NCBI GenBank assembly: GCA_002338565.1
Contig: DDIN01000013.1
Coordinates: forward strand, 1 to 64,000
DNA: 64,000 bases
Origin: Hyphomonadaceae bacterium UBA1849
Lineage (GTDB): Bacteria; Pseudomonadota; Alphaproteobacteria; Caulobacterales; Hyphomonadaceae
Direction of reading: 5' to 3'
The translations under genes were made by a program, and so were the position numbers. Shown in pieces: positions 9,471-18,818 of the stretch (its first letter is position 1; each line of letters opens with the position of its first letter). Under the pieces are notes generated by a model that was not told where the DNA came from, made no database searches, and saw nothing but the letters and a program-made list of their open reading frames with translations.

Positions 9471-10936
9471 TTGTCTGCCTCCAGCATACCTTTGATGGTC
9501 GCGACCATTTCGTCACGTGAGACTTCAACCTGTCCCGGACGGGATTCACGCCATTCTGTATTGTCTTTGATCGCCTTGGCCTTTTGGGCACCCACGATCA
9601 GATCTTTGATCGTAACGGTGCCCTTCTGGCGCTCATCTTCGCCAACGATGACGACAGCAGGCGCGCCGCGACGGTCTGCATATTTCATCTGCGGACGCAT
9701 GCCGGAGCTGCCCATATAGACTTCAGAGCGAATACCAGCCGCACGCAGCTGATGCGCCAGCACATGGCTGTCAGCGACATGCTCGCGATCAAGCACCAGC
9801 ACGACCACAGGACCGGAGAGCGCATTCAGCTCACCTGTCAGTGACATAGCGGCGGCAAGGCGGGAAATGCCCAGGGAGAAGCCCGTTGCCGGAATTTCTT
9901 CATTTCGGAAACGGGACACCAGACCGTCATAACGACCACCGCCGCCGACAGAGCCGATACGAACCGCACGGCCTTTCTCGTCGAGAATTTCGTCGAGCAG
10001 CTCACCCTCAAAAACAGGGCCAGTATAGTATTCGAGGCCGCGCACGATTGTCGGGTCAAACACCACCACGCCATCCGGCGCGCCCATCGCTGAGAGAAGA
10101 CCGTCGATCTCGCGCAATTCTGCGATCCCGCGATCATAGGCTTCATTGCCGGAAACGACTGCTGCCAGAGCCTCCAGCGTTTCACCGCGTGAGGATTTGC
10201 CGGACTCAGCAAATGCCAGAACTCGCTTCACGCGCTCTGCATCAAGGCCAGCGCCTTTAGTGTAGTCGCCGGACTCATCTTCACGGCCTTCACCGAGAAG
10301 ATCAGCCACACCGGAAAGACCAAGGCGGTCGAGCTTATCGAGCGCACGCAATATGATGAGGCGCGTTTCTTCATCGCGCGCATCAATGGAGTCCAGAAGG
10401 CCGGACATCAGATCACGCGTGTTCACACGAACATTAAAACGCTGAGCTCCAGCCGCTTTGAGTGCTTCGGCCATCATTGCGATCATCTCGGCGTCTGCCG
10501 CAGGACCTTTCGCGCCAACGGTGTCAGCATCGCACTGCATGAACTCACGGAAGCGGCCAGGGCCAGGCTTCTCATTGCGCCAGACGGGACCATACGCATA
10601 GCGACGGAACGGCTTAGGCAACGTATCCCAGTGCTCGGCTGCAAATCGCGCGAGCGGCGCTGTCAGATCGTAGCGCAGTGACATCCACTGTTCGTCGTCA
10701 TCCTGAATGGCGAAGACACCCGCATTCGGGCGGTCCTGATCAGGCAGGAATTTACCCAGCGCGTCCGCATATTCGAATGCGCCGGTTTCAATGCCTTCAA
10801 AGCCCCAGAGACGATAAACAGATGAAACCCGATGGATCATATCCAGCTCAGCTTTCAGCACGTCTTCCCGTTTGTCCGGGAAACCGCGAGGTTTGCGAGC
10901 GAGAGATTTCGGATTGGGTTTCTTGTTTTTTGCCAT
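9467..10936 (-). CDS. hisS: Histidyl-tRNA synthetase
   Basis: 489 residues from the ATG at 10936 (MAKNKKPNPKSLARKPRG); the frame stays open 56 codons further upstream, but that stretch has no synthetase character and the basic N-terminus is typical of alphaproteobacterial HisRS. Class II core: motif 2 region SLRYDLTAPLARF and RRYAYGPVWRNEKPGPGR; histidine-binding RGLEYYTGPVFE; motif 3 region GSVGGGGRYDGL, ATGFSLGISRL. A C-terminal anticodon-binding domain (about 390-489) is present. Charges tRNA-His in the cytosol. First gene of hisS-hisZ-hisG, linking tRNA charging and histidine synthesis. Confidence 0.97.
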   Translation of the reverse strand: MAKNKKPNPKSLARKPRGFPDKREDVLKAELDMIHRVSSVYRLWGFEGIETGAFEYADALGKFLPDQDRPNAGVFAIQDDDEQWMSLRYDLTAPLARFAAEHWDTLPKPFRRYAYGPVWRNEKPGPGRFREFMQCDADTVGAKGPAADAEMIAMMAEALKAAGAQRFNVRVNTRDLMSGLLDSIDARDEETRLIILRALDKLDRLGLSGVADLLGEGREDESGDYTKGAGLDAERVKRVLAFAESGKSSRGETLEALAAVVSGNEAYDRGIAELREIDGLLSAMGAPDGVVVFDPTIVRGLEYYTGPVFEGELLDEILDEKGRAVRIGSVGGGGRYDGLVSRFRNEEIPATGFSLGISRLAAAMSLTGELNALSGPVVVLVLDREHVADSHVLAHQLRAAGIRSEVYMGSSGMRPQMKYADRRGAPAVVIVGEDERQKGTVTIKDLIVGAQKAKAIKDNTEWRESRPGQVEVSRDEMVATIKGMLEADN

Positions 10937-11085
10937 GATATATCGCCGGAATTTTTGGTCGGGATAGAGCCTTGTGAGCGCCTTGCCAACCTCATGTGTT
11001 GCCTGTCGCATATTTTTACGTGTCGCACACGCCCAAATACACCTGCCTTTCAGGTCTGTTAACCGGCGCGCGGGACACTCGCGCC

Positions 11086-11583
11086 ATGAAAACGACCCCG
11101 TCATTTATACTCGCATTGGGCGCCCTTCTGTTTGCTGGATCGGCTAGCGCATCACCAGCCCTGGCCAGAAGCTGGTCTGAGGAGGCTGCGGAGCTGCACA
11201 CGCGGATTGAAGCGATGGACGCGCATACGCTTCCGGATGACCTGCGCTTTCGTCTGCAACGTTTTGGCCGAATGGCAACTCGTCTTTCCACATCCGGGTC
11301 GGAGGATGCCCCGCTGCCAGAAGACCTAGGCTGTATTTTCCGGGGCATGGCCGAAGAAACAGACCTCCAGCTCTCATCCTTCGCTGATGACAGCTCTGAA
11401 GCGGCGCGCGTGCAGGCCGAAGAGCGGCTCTCCAAAATGCTGGAAGATGCTGTATCTGTGGGTGAGGCCGCTGCGATCGTATTAGAGGCTGGCGAAGTCA
11501 TCGAGATGAGCCTCCACTCTGACATTAACGGCCAGTGTGGTGGCGGAGATATCAGTTCGCTTCGTGCACCAGATCTGCGCTGA
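11086..11583 (+). CDS. Secreted hypothetical protein
   Basis: 165 residues from the ATG at 11086. A signal peptide (about 1-23, ASASPALA) precedes a helical acidic domain with a heptad-like charged pattern and three cysteines (one in LGCIF, one in GQCGGG). I do not recognise the family. It is divergent from hisS with about 150 bases between the starts, and its 3' end overlaps a small minus-strand gene by 32 bases. Confidence 0.7.
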   Translation: MKTTPSFILALGALLFAGSASASPALARSWSEEAAELHTRIEAMDAHTLPDDLRFRLQRFGRMATRLSTSGSEDAPLPEDLGCIFRGMAEETDLQLSSFADDSSEAARVQAEERLSKMLEDAVSVGEAAAIVLEAGEVIEMSLHSDINGQCGGGDISSLRAPDLR

Positions 11584-11725
11584 CCGTCAGAGCCCCGTGC
11601 GGATCGCCCTGATCCGTTGAGAAAATGAACGCACCAGCTGTCAGCGCGATGGCGAGCACCATGCCTGCAATCAAACCTTTTCTCTGTTGAAGTAACTTCA
11701 ACACAACTCTATCCGTCTGCAACAT
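11552..11725 (-). CDS. Small single-pass membrane protein, 57 residues
   Basis: A 57-codon frame from ATG 11725 to TGA 11552. It has a basic N-terminus (residues 1-16, with KLLQQRKG), one clean hydrophobic helix (about 18-35, IAGMVLAIALTAGAFIF) and a short acidic tail: the classic layout of a type II small membrane protein. It starts 12 bases after the stop of the DsbD-like gene on the same strand, so is probably co-transcribed with it. No strong Shine-Dalgarno is seen. Within its codons 8-14 lies a perfect palindrome (11686-11702). Function unknown. Confidence 0.5.
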   Translation of the reverse strand: MLQTDRVVLKLLQQRKGLIAGMVLAIALTAGAFIFSTDQGDPHGALTVSADLVHEAN

Positions 11726-11736
11726 CGGTCAGGGAA

Positions 11737-13890
11737 TTACTGACTGATTGTATCTATCACAATTGACGGGCTAAGGATTTGCGGCAAAACAGCCGGCTCA
11801 TCCGCGCCCGGTGCGTAGTAGAGATAGAGCGGTACGCCTGCGCGTCCATGGCGAGCGAGTTCTTCAGCGATCTGATCATCGCGGGATGTCCAATCAGCGA
11901 TCAGCAAGGACACATTCTGGTCATCCAGAGCATTCTGGACGCGGTCACCGAAAAGCGTCGTGCGCTTGTTCACCTGACAGGTCACACACCAGCTCGCGGT
12001 AAAGTCCACGAACACGCCCTGACCTTCTGCCCGCAAATCTGCGACCGTCTGAGGTGACCATTCGCCGTCATAGCCCGCATGGGCGCCGCCTGCACTGCCT
12101 GCCTGCGCGTAATTACCGACTGGTCCCATCAGCATTTGCGCCGGAATGATCAACGATACGAGCGTGACCACAAGCGCAACGCCAAGGCTGACCTTACGGC
12201 CTGTGCCTTTTTCCGGCGACGTTTTCAGCAGCCATATCGCGAATGTCAGACCAACCGCAACGAGACCGACCAGCGCAACCGCGTCAGCGCCGGACTGGTT
12301 TGCAAGAACCCAGAGCAGCCAGATCGCCGTCAGGAAGAGCGGGAATGCGAATAATTGCTTCAGTCGTTCCATCCAACCACCAGGCTTCGGCAGGTATTTC
12401 GCAATACCCGGCACGAGGCTCACAAGCAGGAATGGAAGCGCCATACCAAGGCCAAGCGTAAAGAAGACCAGAAGCACAATGTGCAGCGGCTGGTTTACGG
12501 CCGCGCCAACTGCCGCGCCGAGGAACGGGCCAATGCATGGCGCGCCAACGAATGCCGCCAGAAGTCCGGTAAAGAATGCGCCTTGATGTCCGCCGCGCTC
12601 GGCCAAATTGCTACCCACACCCATGAGCGAGCTACCAAAGCTGAACCAGCCCAGCATGTTGAGGCCAAGAATGAACATGAGGAGCGACAGGCCTGCGATC
12701 ACGATCGGATACTGAAGCTGGAAGCCAAGGCCCGCGCTTTCGCCCGCTGAACGGAGCGCGACGAGGATCACACCAAAGCCGAGGAAACACGTGATGACGC
12801 CCGCAGTGTAGAACAGCCCATGGGCACGCACTTCGCCCATTTCGTTAGAACCCGCCAGAGACAGAATGCTGCGCGCTTTAATAAACAGAACCGGAAGCAC
12901 ACACGGCATCAGGTTCAGAATAATACCACCCAGCAGTGCTCCGCCCAGAATAGCCAGCAGGCCACTGAAAGAGAGCGGTGGAGCAGAGGAAGACGAGGAT
13001 GATGCGCCACCGGCAAGCGCCGTTCCGCTTGTGCCTGCGATCACGTCACCAACCGGCGCGGTCAGGTCGAATGCGATACGGTTCGCATCGATATCCTCAA
13101 CGACCAGAACGCCTTCAATATTGTCCGGCACGCGGCTGCGACCCGAGCTTTGCAGTTCCAGCGTGATGCCGTTTGGACCAATGCTGACCGGCTGCTCTGG
13201 CGGGTGAAGGATCTGGTGATCTGTCGGGAAGAAACGCACATTCGAAATGTCTGCTTCGAACGCAGCGCGCACGATATCGCTCTCGATTGAGAGCTTCCAT
13301 GGGTCAGAGCTACGATCAATCGCTGCATCGCCCTCAAACGCCATTGGGAGCTGTGCATCCACACGTTGGAAGACATCTGCGCGGTCTGTGTTGAGTTCAG
13401 GTGTATCGGAGATCCAGAGGTCGAGACGGATCGGCGCGTCTTCAGGAATACAAATGTCGGCGCAGATAAGGAATGTCGCGAGGCCCGACATTGTCACGCT
13501 GCCGACAGCGTCTTCAGGAATAACCAGATCGAATGGCAGGATCAGCTCGTCTTCGTATCCGTAATTCATCAGTATATCGAGCGGCTGCGGGAATGGCGCA
13601 GGCCAGTTAAACTCGCCTGCGGTCACACCGGACGTATCATCCCAGATGATTTCGGTTGGCAGTCCGGAGTCGCCTGCATTCTTCCAGTAGACATGCCAGT
13701 GGTCATCGAGTTCGAGCACTAGCGCTGCGCGTACCGTCTGGCCCGGCACGACACTCACATGGTCAGAGATTAGTTCGACGCGCGCATGGCCTGAATCGTG
13801 CGGCAATGCCGACGCAGAAAATCCGGCAAAGGAAAGGCTGATAAGAGCAATCAGACCTGCCCAAAAAGCGGAAAAAGAGTTCATGCGCAT
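11737..13890 (-). CDS. Thiol:disulfide interchange protein, DsbD/ScsB-like
   Basis: 717 residues from the ATG at 13890 (AGG eight bases upstream). It moves reducing power from cytosolic thioredoxin to periplasmic thiols. Order: signal peptide; an N-terminal periplasmic domain of about 250 residues with two cysteines in FLICADICIPE; a Ser/Ala linker; an eight-helix CcdA/DsbD membrane domain with the redox cysteines in NLMPCVLPVLFIK and FVGAPCIGPFLGAA; and a C-terminal thioredoxin domain with WCVTCQ. The long N-terminal region and overall order match the ScsB/DsbD-like group of alphaproteobacteria rather than short CcdA. A small membrane-protein gene follows on the same strand. Confidence 0.9.
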   Translation of the reverse strand: MRMNSFSAFWAGLIALISLSFAGFSASALPHDSGHARVELISDHVSVVPGQTVRAALVLELDDHWHVYWKNAGDSGLPTEIIWDDTSGVTAGEFNWPAPFPQPLDILMNYGYEDELILPFDLVIPEDAVGSVTMSGLATFLICADICIPEDAPIRLDLWISDTPELNTDRADVFQRVDAQLPMAFEGDAAIDRSSDPWKLSIESDIVRAAFEADISNVRFFPTDHQILHPPEQPVSIGPNGITLELQSSGRSRVPDNIEGVLVVEDIDANRIAFDLTAPVGDVIAGTSGTALAGGASSSSSSAPPLSFSGLLAILGGALLGGIILNLMPCVLPVLFIKARSILSLAGSNEMGEVRAHGLFYTAGVITCFLGFGVILVALRSAGESAGLGFQLQYPIVIAGLSLLMFILGLNMLGWFSFGSSLMGVGSNLAERGGHQGAFFTGLLAAFVGAPCIGPFLGAAVGAAVNQPLHIVLLVFFTLGLGMALPFLLVSLVPGIAKYLPKPGGWMERLKQLFAFPLFLTAIWLLWVLANQSGADAVALVGLVAVGLTFAIWLLKTSPEKGTGRKVSLGVALVVTLVSLIIPAQMLMGPVGNYAQAGSAGGAHAGYDGEWSPQTVADLRAEGQGVFVDFTASWCVTCQVNKRTTLFGDRVQNALDDQNVSLLIADWTSRDDQIAEELARHGRAGVPLYLYYAPGADEPAVLPQILSPSIVIDTISQ

Positions 13891-14028
13891 GCGTACTACC
13901 TGTGTCTCGATCAATGACAGTCTTGTCGTCTAGCATGGAATATAAAGGGAAAAGTTAGCACGAAAGGGCTCTCGCGCGTTTGTGAGGCACAATGCCCAAT
14001 CTGTTGATCTCATCCCTAGAACGACGAA

Positions 14029-14085
14029 GCGCGCAGAGTTGCCTCTGCGCGCCCGACGAAGTGGTTCCTGCTTCCCTCGAAGCAG
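14029..14085 (-). terminator. Two hairpins downstream of the SapC gene
   Basis: Directly after the SapC stop a seven-pair stem (14068-14074 with 14079-14085), then a ten-pair perfect GC-rich stem (14029-14038 with 14043-14052). Neither is followed by a real T-run on the minus strand, so termination may be partial or Rho-assisted. Confidence 0.4.
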
Positions 14086-14086
14086 T

Positions 14087-14875
14087 TTAGCTCAGCGCCT
14101 GGCCCGGAGGCGGTGTGCGCAGAGCGCGCTGGATGACGCGCTGCCAGTTGAGCAGAGACAGGATGTGAGCGTAAATCGCGCCGATAGCACCATTGTCACG
14201 CAGTTCCTGGAACTTGTCCGCTGGAAGCTGGTTCAGCTTCTCTTCGGAAACCGCCCAGTAATCAGCGATTTTCTGCTGAGGGCCTTCCTGGCCGTTCTGG
14301 TCGCGCGGCGTGAAGTTCACTGACTTCTGCTCGAACAGGCCATAGCCGTCGACCAGCTTGACGAATTCCATAGTCGCACGGCGCTGACGTTCGAATTCTT
14401 TACAGAACTCAATGGCGTCGTTTGTGAATTTTGTCGGCTGGCCGTTTTCGAAGAAAGGAACTTCCGGCTGGTCTGTGACCATCGGGCCTTCGCGGTCAAC
14501 GCAGAGCAGCAGACGGTCGCTTTGATTGTCCGATGCGAAAACGAACGGATAGCGACGAACGAATGCTGGCAGGTAGAAATCCTGATCAGAGTTGCCGTCA
14601 GCGCCAACAAAAAGGTTCTGACCTTCGCGGATGCCCATAACAGCTACAGGCGTTTTGTCGTTACCGACGAAGATGACCGGGAAAGACGCCGCAGCCATTC
14701 CGAATTCGCTTACAGTTACCGGTACAGCGTGCGCGGAACGCAGGAAGCCGAGCGGCTGATCGATACGCTTAACGCCGAGCGAACCGTGAGCTTCCGGAGA
14801 CAGTGGCTCCGGCTTTTTGTAGAACATGACGTTCCCAGACAGCGCAGGGCCTTGTCCGGCTGGATTCGATTCCAT
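14087..14875 (-). CDS. sapC: SapC family protein
   Basis: 262 residues from the ATG at 14875, preceded by GGGAG. The start region (MFYKKPEPLSPEAHGSLGVK) and segments such as FAHAVPV-like FLRSAHAVPVTVSEF, FPVIFVGN and YPFVFASD fit the SapC family known from Caulobacter and relatives. In Caulobacter, SapC was named in connection with the S-layer; its molecular role is not settled. No signal peptide or transmembrane segment is visible. It is transcribed alone, divergent from a lipoprotein gene. Confidence 0.85.
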   Translation of the reverse strand: MESNPAGQGPALSGNVMFYKKPEPLSPEAHGSLGVKRIDQPLGFLRSAHAVPVTVSEFGMAAASFPVIFVGNDKTPVAVMGIREGQNLFVGADGNSDQDFYLPAFVRRYPFVFASDNQSDRLLLCVDREGPMVTDQPEVPFFENGQPTKFTNDAIEFCKEFERQRRATMEFVKLVDGYGLFEQKSVNFTPRDQNGQEGPQQKIADYWAVSEEKLNQLPADKFQELRDNGAIGAIYAHILSLLNWQRVIQRALRTPPPGQALS

Positions 14876-14968
14876 AATAGTCTCCCAAAACACAGTGCAG
14901 CAGGCCTCTTAAAGGAAAACAATTTCTGCGACAACCTTCTGCACACACCGACAGGCGATGACTCACCC

Positions 14969-16963
14969 ATGCAGGCTAACTTTTTTTCCAAACTGCGCCC
15001 GAGCCGGGAAAAATTCGCGCCATTACGGCTGTCGGCGGCGTCAATCGCGCTTTTGGCGCTAGCCGCCTGTCAGCCCGAAAATGGAGCCTTGTCACCAGAA
15101 GCCGCTGCGGTTCAGCGCCAGAACCTCTATATCCAGCTCGAACAGCTGGAAGCACAATTACCGCAACCGATTCCACTCGACCTATATGGCATCCCTACGC
15201 GCAACCCGCGCGTCTGGTTACGGGATACAGGCGTGCCGGGGCCAGCAGCATTTGAGAATGCACGCGTGCGCCGGATTATCGCGATGGAGGAGCTGTCCGA
15301 TCTGCAGGCTCCGGAAGCAGATGCTCCGGACTTCAACGCCTTCTGGGAAATCCACGGCGCTTATGTTCGTGCTGGTGAGGTCAGCCGGTTCAGTCATGGC
15401 CAGACCGGCCTCATTTATTCACGCCCTTACCCGATCGACCAGCTAAGCGGGCCGCATCTTGCTGCGCTGGACATTATGGGCGTGCTTCAGCTCGATTATG
15501 AAACGGCTGATGTTCCAATGCTGCTGGGGCTTCTGCCTGAGATTTCGAATGACATTCGCAGCGCACACCGCCGACTTGCCATGGATGCCGTGTCGGGCGT
15601 TGTGCCTCCGGAAGACATTCTGCGTGACGTAACTGAACAGATCACACGCTCACCTTTCGCGTCCGAAACAGCGTTTCAGGCGTGGCGCGCACAATGGGAA
15701 GCGTTGGAGACTGAAGAGCTTCCGCGCTCCGACTGGACGATCCAGCTCGCCGAAGGTGTCGAGCGGCTATTGCTGCCGGAAATGACCGCGCTGTTGGCGA
15801 CGATCGAAGCCTTACCGCAAACGGCCGCGCACGATTCCACCGCCGGCGCGACCAGCGCCTATTATGATGCGCTGCTGCAGCAGGTGACCTCGGGCGTCGC
15901 GAATGCAGAAGACTGCCTGTTCAACGCGCAACGCCTCGCAGAAGAAACCGAAGCGGCCTTCGACCAGCTGCTCATTGATCACTGGAATGACCACGCCCCG
16001 TTGGACGAGGAGGGCAATGCGCTTCTCGACAATGTAGCCATTCCGGACAATCCGCTCCGTGCCATGATGGTATGGCAAAGGCGTGCGCCGCTCGTTCCGC
16101 CGCCGGCTGCTCCTGCGCCTGATGCAGAAGGCCAGCCCGTTGCTCCACCAACGCCAGAGCCGACCGAAGACGCGCCGCCTGAGAGCTTTGTGAATTTCGA
16201 GCGGGCGCTCGAGCATCTGTCCAGTTATCTGGCCGCCTACTCGGTTCAACGCCTGCCAGAATACGAGCTAACGCCTGTTCTACCGCCCGAAACACCTCCG
16301 CGAGGCCCTGCCCCACCTGTCCCGGAACAGCTGTTTGACGCGCCTTCCAGCTTCGAGATTTTCGACACTGTGCCGCTTCGGGTGTCGACCGCCTATCTTG
16401 AGGCCAATCCAATGGCCCTGTCAGTGATTGAAGTTCTTCAAACCTATTATCCGGGCCACGCTTTCCGTGAGATGAAAGAAGAGCGCCGCGAGGACCTGCC
16501 TCTGCTGTCCCGCGAACTTCGCACGCTTGCGTTTGATCTGGGCTGGCCTGCCTATGCGCTGGATGTGCTGGCCCGCCGGTCGGCGTTTGAAGATGCCCCG
16601 CAATTGGAAGCCGCCATGCTGTACCAACGCCTGGTTACCTTCACCGAGGCCGAAGCGGAAATCGGGCTAATGACCGGCACAATGAGTGAGGACGAAGCCG
16701 CAAATCTGCTGACGGCACGGCTTGGCATTTCCGAAGCCGAAGCCCGCGAACGACTTCAAACCTTCAAAGCAGAACCCGGCCTTGGCTGTGCAGCCACGGA
16801 AGGCTACCTCATTTTCGCCAGCCTGCGCGAACGAGCGCGTGGTGTCTTGGGCAACCGGCTGAACATTCGGGACTTCCACGACGTGCTGCTTTCAACGGGT
16901 TCTCGCCCACTTGCACTGGTCGAACGCGACATCGACAGCTGGATTGCGACGCAGGTGAACTGA
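14969..16963 (+). CDS. DUF885-family lipoprotein with degenerate metal site
   Basis: 664 residues from the ATG at 14969; the open frame further upstream lies antisense to sapC and is rejected. Lipobox LAAC with Cys34 predicts a lipoprotein. The C-terminal third follows the DUF885 pattern (LRERARGVLGNRLNIRDFHDVLLSTGSRPL..VERDIDSWI). Members usually carry HExxPGH(H) and EGW motifs that look like a metallopeptidase site. Here they read QTYYPGH (Q491 and T492 in place of H and E, P495-G496-H497 kept) and LGW (L524 in place of E). A proline-rich insertion lies around residues 375-400. This is probably a non-catalytic or altered member. Confidence 0.75.
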   Translation: MQANFFSKLRPSREKFAPLRLSAASIALLALAACQPENGALSPEAAAVQRQNLYIQLEQLEAQLPQPIPLDLYGIPTRNPRVWLRDTGVPGPAAFENARVRRIIAMEELSDLQAPEADAPDFNAFWEIHGAYVRAGEVSRFSHGQTGLIYSRPYPIDQLSGPHLAALDIMGVLQLDYETADVPMLLGLLPEISNDIRSAHRRLAMDAVSGVVPPEDILRDVTEQITRSPFASETAFQAWRAQWEALETEELPRSDWTIQLAEGVERLLLPEMTALLATIEALPQTAAHDSTAGATSAYYDALLQQVTSGVANAEDCLFNAQRLAEETEAAFDQLLIDHWNDHAPLDEEGNALLDNVAIPDNPLRAMMVWQRRAPLVPPPAAPAPDAEGQPVAPPTPEPTEDAPPESFVNFERALEHLSSYLAAYSVQRLPEYELTPVLPPETPPRGPAPPVPEQLFDAPSSFEIFDTVPLRVSTAYLEANPMALSVIEVLQTYYPGHAFREMKEERREDLPLLSRELRTLAFDLGWPAYALDVLARRSAFEDAPQLEAAMLYQRLVTFTEAEAEIGLMTGTMSEDEAANLLTARLGISEAEARERLQTFKAEPGLGCAATEGYLIFASLRERARGVLGNRLNIRDFHDVLLSTGSRPLALVERDIDSWIATQVN

Positions 16964-17063
16964 CACAGGAATTCCATATACGCCGCGCAGTCCGGCACGT
17001 TTCGGCCCCATTTCGAACATATCTCTCAAGCTGTTATGGTGTATCAGCTTTTGGGAGGGGAAG

Positions 17064-18758
17064 ATGAAGCCCACACTTAAACTTGCACTACTCGCCGCCT
17101 GCGGCATGCTTGCGCTCACAGCTTGTGGGTCAACCGGCTCCGGCTCGTCTGCCAACCAGACAATGGCTCCGCCACCTTCACCTCCTCCGCCACCACCTCC
17201 TCCTCCGCCACCGCCGCCTCCCCCTATGCAGGCAATGGTATCGCCAGCACTGAGAGCCGCGCCGTCACCGGTTGCCGGGAATATCGCGCTACCTCAGCAA
17301 GATATCGTAGACCGCGAGCAATATGAGGATTTCGACGCGAACCCTGTGCGCCGCGTGAGTGACGAGCCGGTTTCCACCTTCTCGGTTGACGTGGATACAG
17401 CATCATACTCCGTCATGCGCCGCTATCTGAATGACGGCACAATGCCGCCGGTTGATTCCGTGCGTATTGAAGAGCTGATTAATTATTTCGACTACACCTA
17501 CCCAGTGCCAGAAAGCACCGATCCGCCATTCTCTACGAATGTCACACTCGTTCCGTCGCCATGGGCGGATAATAATTACCTCATGCAGGTTGGCCTGCAG
17601 GGGTATGAAATCCCGGTCGATGAACGTCCGCCGATCAATCTGACTCTGCTTGTGGATGTTTCCGGCTCCATGAACGCGCCGGACAAGCTGCCACTCGCCA
17701 AACAGGCGCTCGGCATGCTGATCGACCAGATGACTGAACAGGATACGATCTCCATCGTCGTCTATGCCGGCGCCGCGGGCACGGTGCTTGAGCCGACCTC
17801 CGGCGATGACAAAGCAGCGATCATGGCAGCGCTGGATCGTCTCAGCGCTGGCGGCTCGACTGCGGGCGGTGAAGGCCTGCGCCTCGCCTACTCTCTTGCC
17901 GAGCAGAACTTTGATGAGGACTCCGTCAACCGCGTCATGATGCTGACAGATGGCGACTTCAATGTCGGCATTACAAGCAATGAACGCCTTGAGGACTTTG
18001 TTGCCCGTCAGCGTGATAGCGGGATTTACCTATCGGTTATGGGCTTTGGTCGCGGCAATTATAACGACCATATGATGCAGACCATCTCGCAGGCCGGTAA
18101 TGGCACTGCCGGTTATATCGATACGCTGAATGAAGCGCGCAAACTGCTTAGCGATGATCTGTCGGGTTCACTCTTCACCATCGCTGAAGACGTCAAAATT
18201 CAGGTCGAATTCAATCCTGACCGTGTCAGCGAGTATCGCCTCATCGGTTACGAGACACGGATGCTCAACGAAGCCGACTTCAACAATGATGCTGTAGATG
18301 CCGGTGAAATCGGCGCGGGTCATACTGTAACGGCTATTTATGAAATCACACCGGCAGGTGAGACGGGCTTACTGAACCCGCGTCGTTACGAGAATGACGA
18401 ACCGGCGGGCGAGAGCACGTCCGACGAATGGGCCTTTGTTCAACTACGCTACAAGCCGCCACAAGCAGATGAATCCATTCTGGTTTCCCTGCCCGTGACC
18501 GATAGCCTGGTGTTTGAAGACATTGATGACGCCCCGCTCTATACGCGGTTTGCAACATCCGTTGCAGCCTTTGGCCAGCTCCTGCGCGGCGATCCGTACA
18601 TGCTAAACGGTTTTGGATATGAGGACGTCATTGAACTGGCGCTCGATGCGCGCGGCCGCGATGAGTTCGGCTATCGCAGCGAGTTTGTTCAGCTGGTGAG
18701 AGCAGCGCAAGTCGCGGCAGATCAGGCTGCACTACAGACACCGGGTCGCGGCGAATAA
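17064..18758 (+). CDS. VWA-domain lipoprotein (YfbK-like)
   Basis: 564 residues. Lipobox LTAC with Cys21. A run of 15 prolines (40-54) forms a stiff spacer, followed by an N-terminal conserved region (STFSVDVDTASYSVMRRYL, IEELINYFDY) and a von Willebrand factor A domain with an intact MIDAS motif (D198-V-S-G-S202 in LLVDVSGSMN) and LTDGDFNVG. A C-terminal DUF3520-like region follows. Family members are envelope adhesion or assembly factors of unclear role. RBS GGGAGGGGAAG is unusually strong. It stands alone, ended by the terminator at 18783. Confidence 0.9.
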   Translation: MKPTLKLALLAACGMLALTACGSTGSGSSANQTMAPPPSPPPPPPPPPPPPPPPMQAMVSPALRAAPSPVAGNIALPQQDIVDREQYEDFDANPVRRVSDEPVSTFSVDVDTASYSVMRRYLNDGTMPPVDSVRIEELINYFDYTYPVPESTDPPFSTNVTLVPSPWADNNYLMQVGLQGYEIPVDERPPINLTLLVDVSGSMNAPDKLPLAKQALGMLIDQMTEQDTISIVVYAGAAGTVLEPTSGDDKAAIMAALDRLSAGGSTAGGEGLRLAYSLAEQNFDEDSVNRVMMLTDGDFNVGITSNERLEDFVARQRDSGIYLSVMGFGRGNYNDHMMQTISQAGNGTAGYIDTLNEARKLLSDDLSGSLFTIAEDVKIQVEFNPDRVSEYRLIGYETRMLNEADFNNDAVDAGEIGAGHTVTAIYEITPAGETGLLNPRRYENDEPAGESTSDEWAFVQLRYKPPQADESILVSLPVTDSLVFEDIDDAPLYTRFATSVAAFGQLLRGDPYMLNGFGYEDVIELALDARGRDEFGYRSEFVQLVRAAQVAADQAALQTPGRGE

Positions 18759-18782
18759 ATCACGCCCCAAACCAATAAAAAG

Positions 18783-18814
18783 AAGGCCGGTCCACGGGCA
18801 GCGGACCGGCCTTT
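18783..18814. terminator. Bidirectional terminator
   Basis: An eleven-pair perfect stem (18783-18793 with 18803-18813, loop of nine), T-rich on the right and A-rich on the left, between convergent genes. Confidence 0.92.
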
Positions 18815-18818
18815 CAGT

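Noticed and set aside
14522..14968. Upstream in-frame extension of the DUF885 lipoprotein gene
   Set aside because: Antisense to sapC and would bury the lipobox internally; the ATG at 14969 gives a normal lipoprotein signal.
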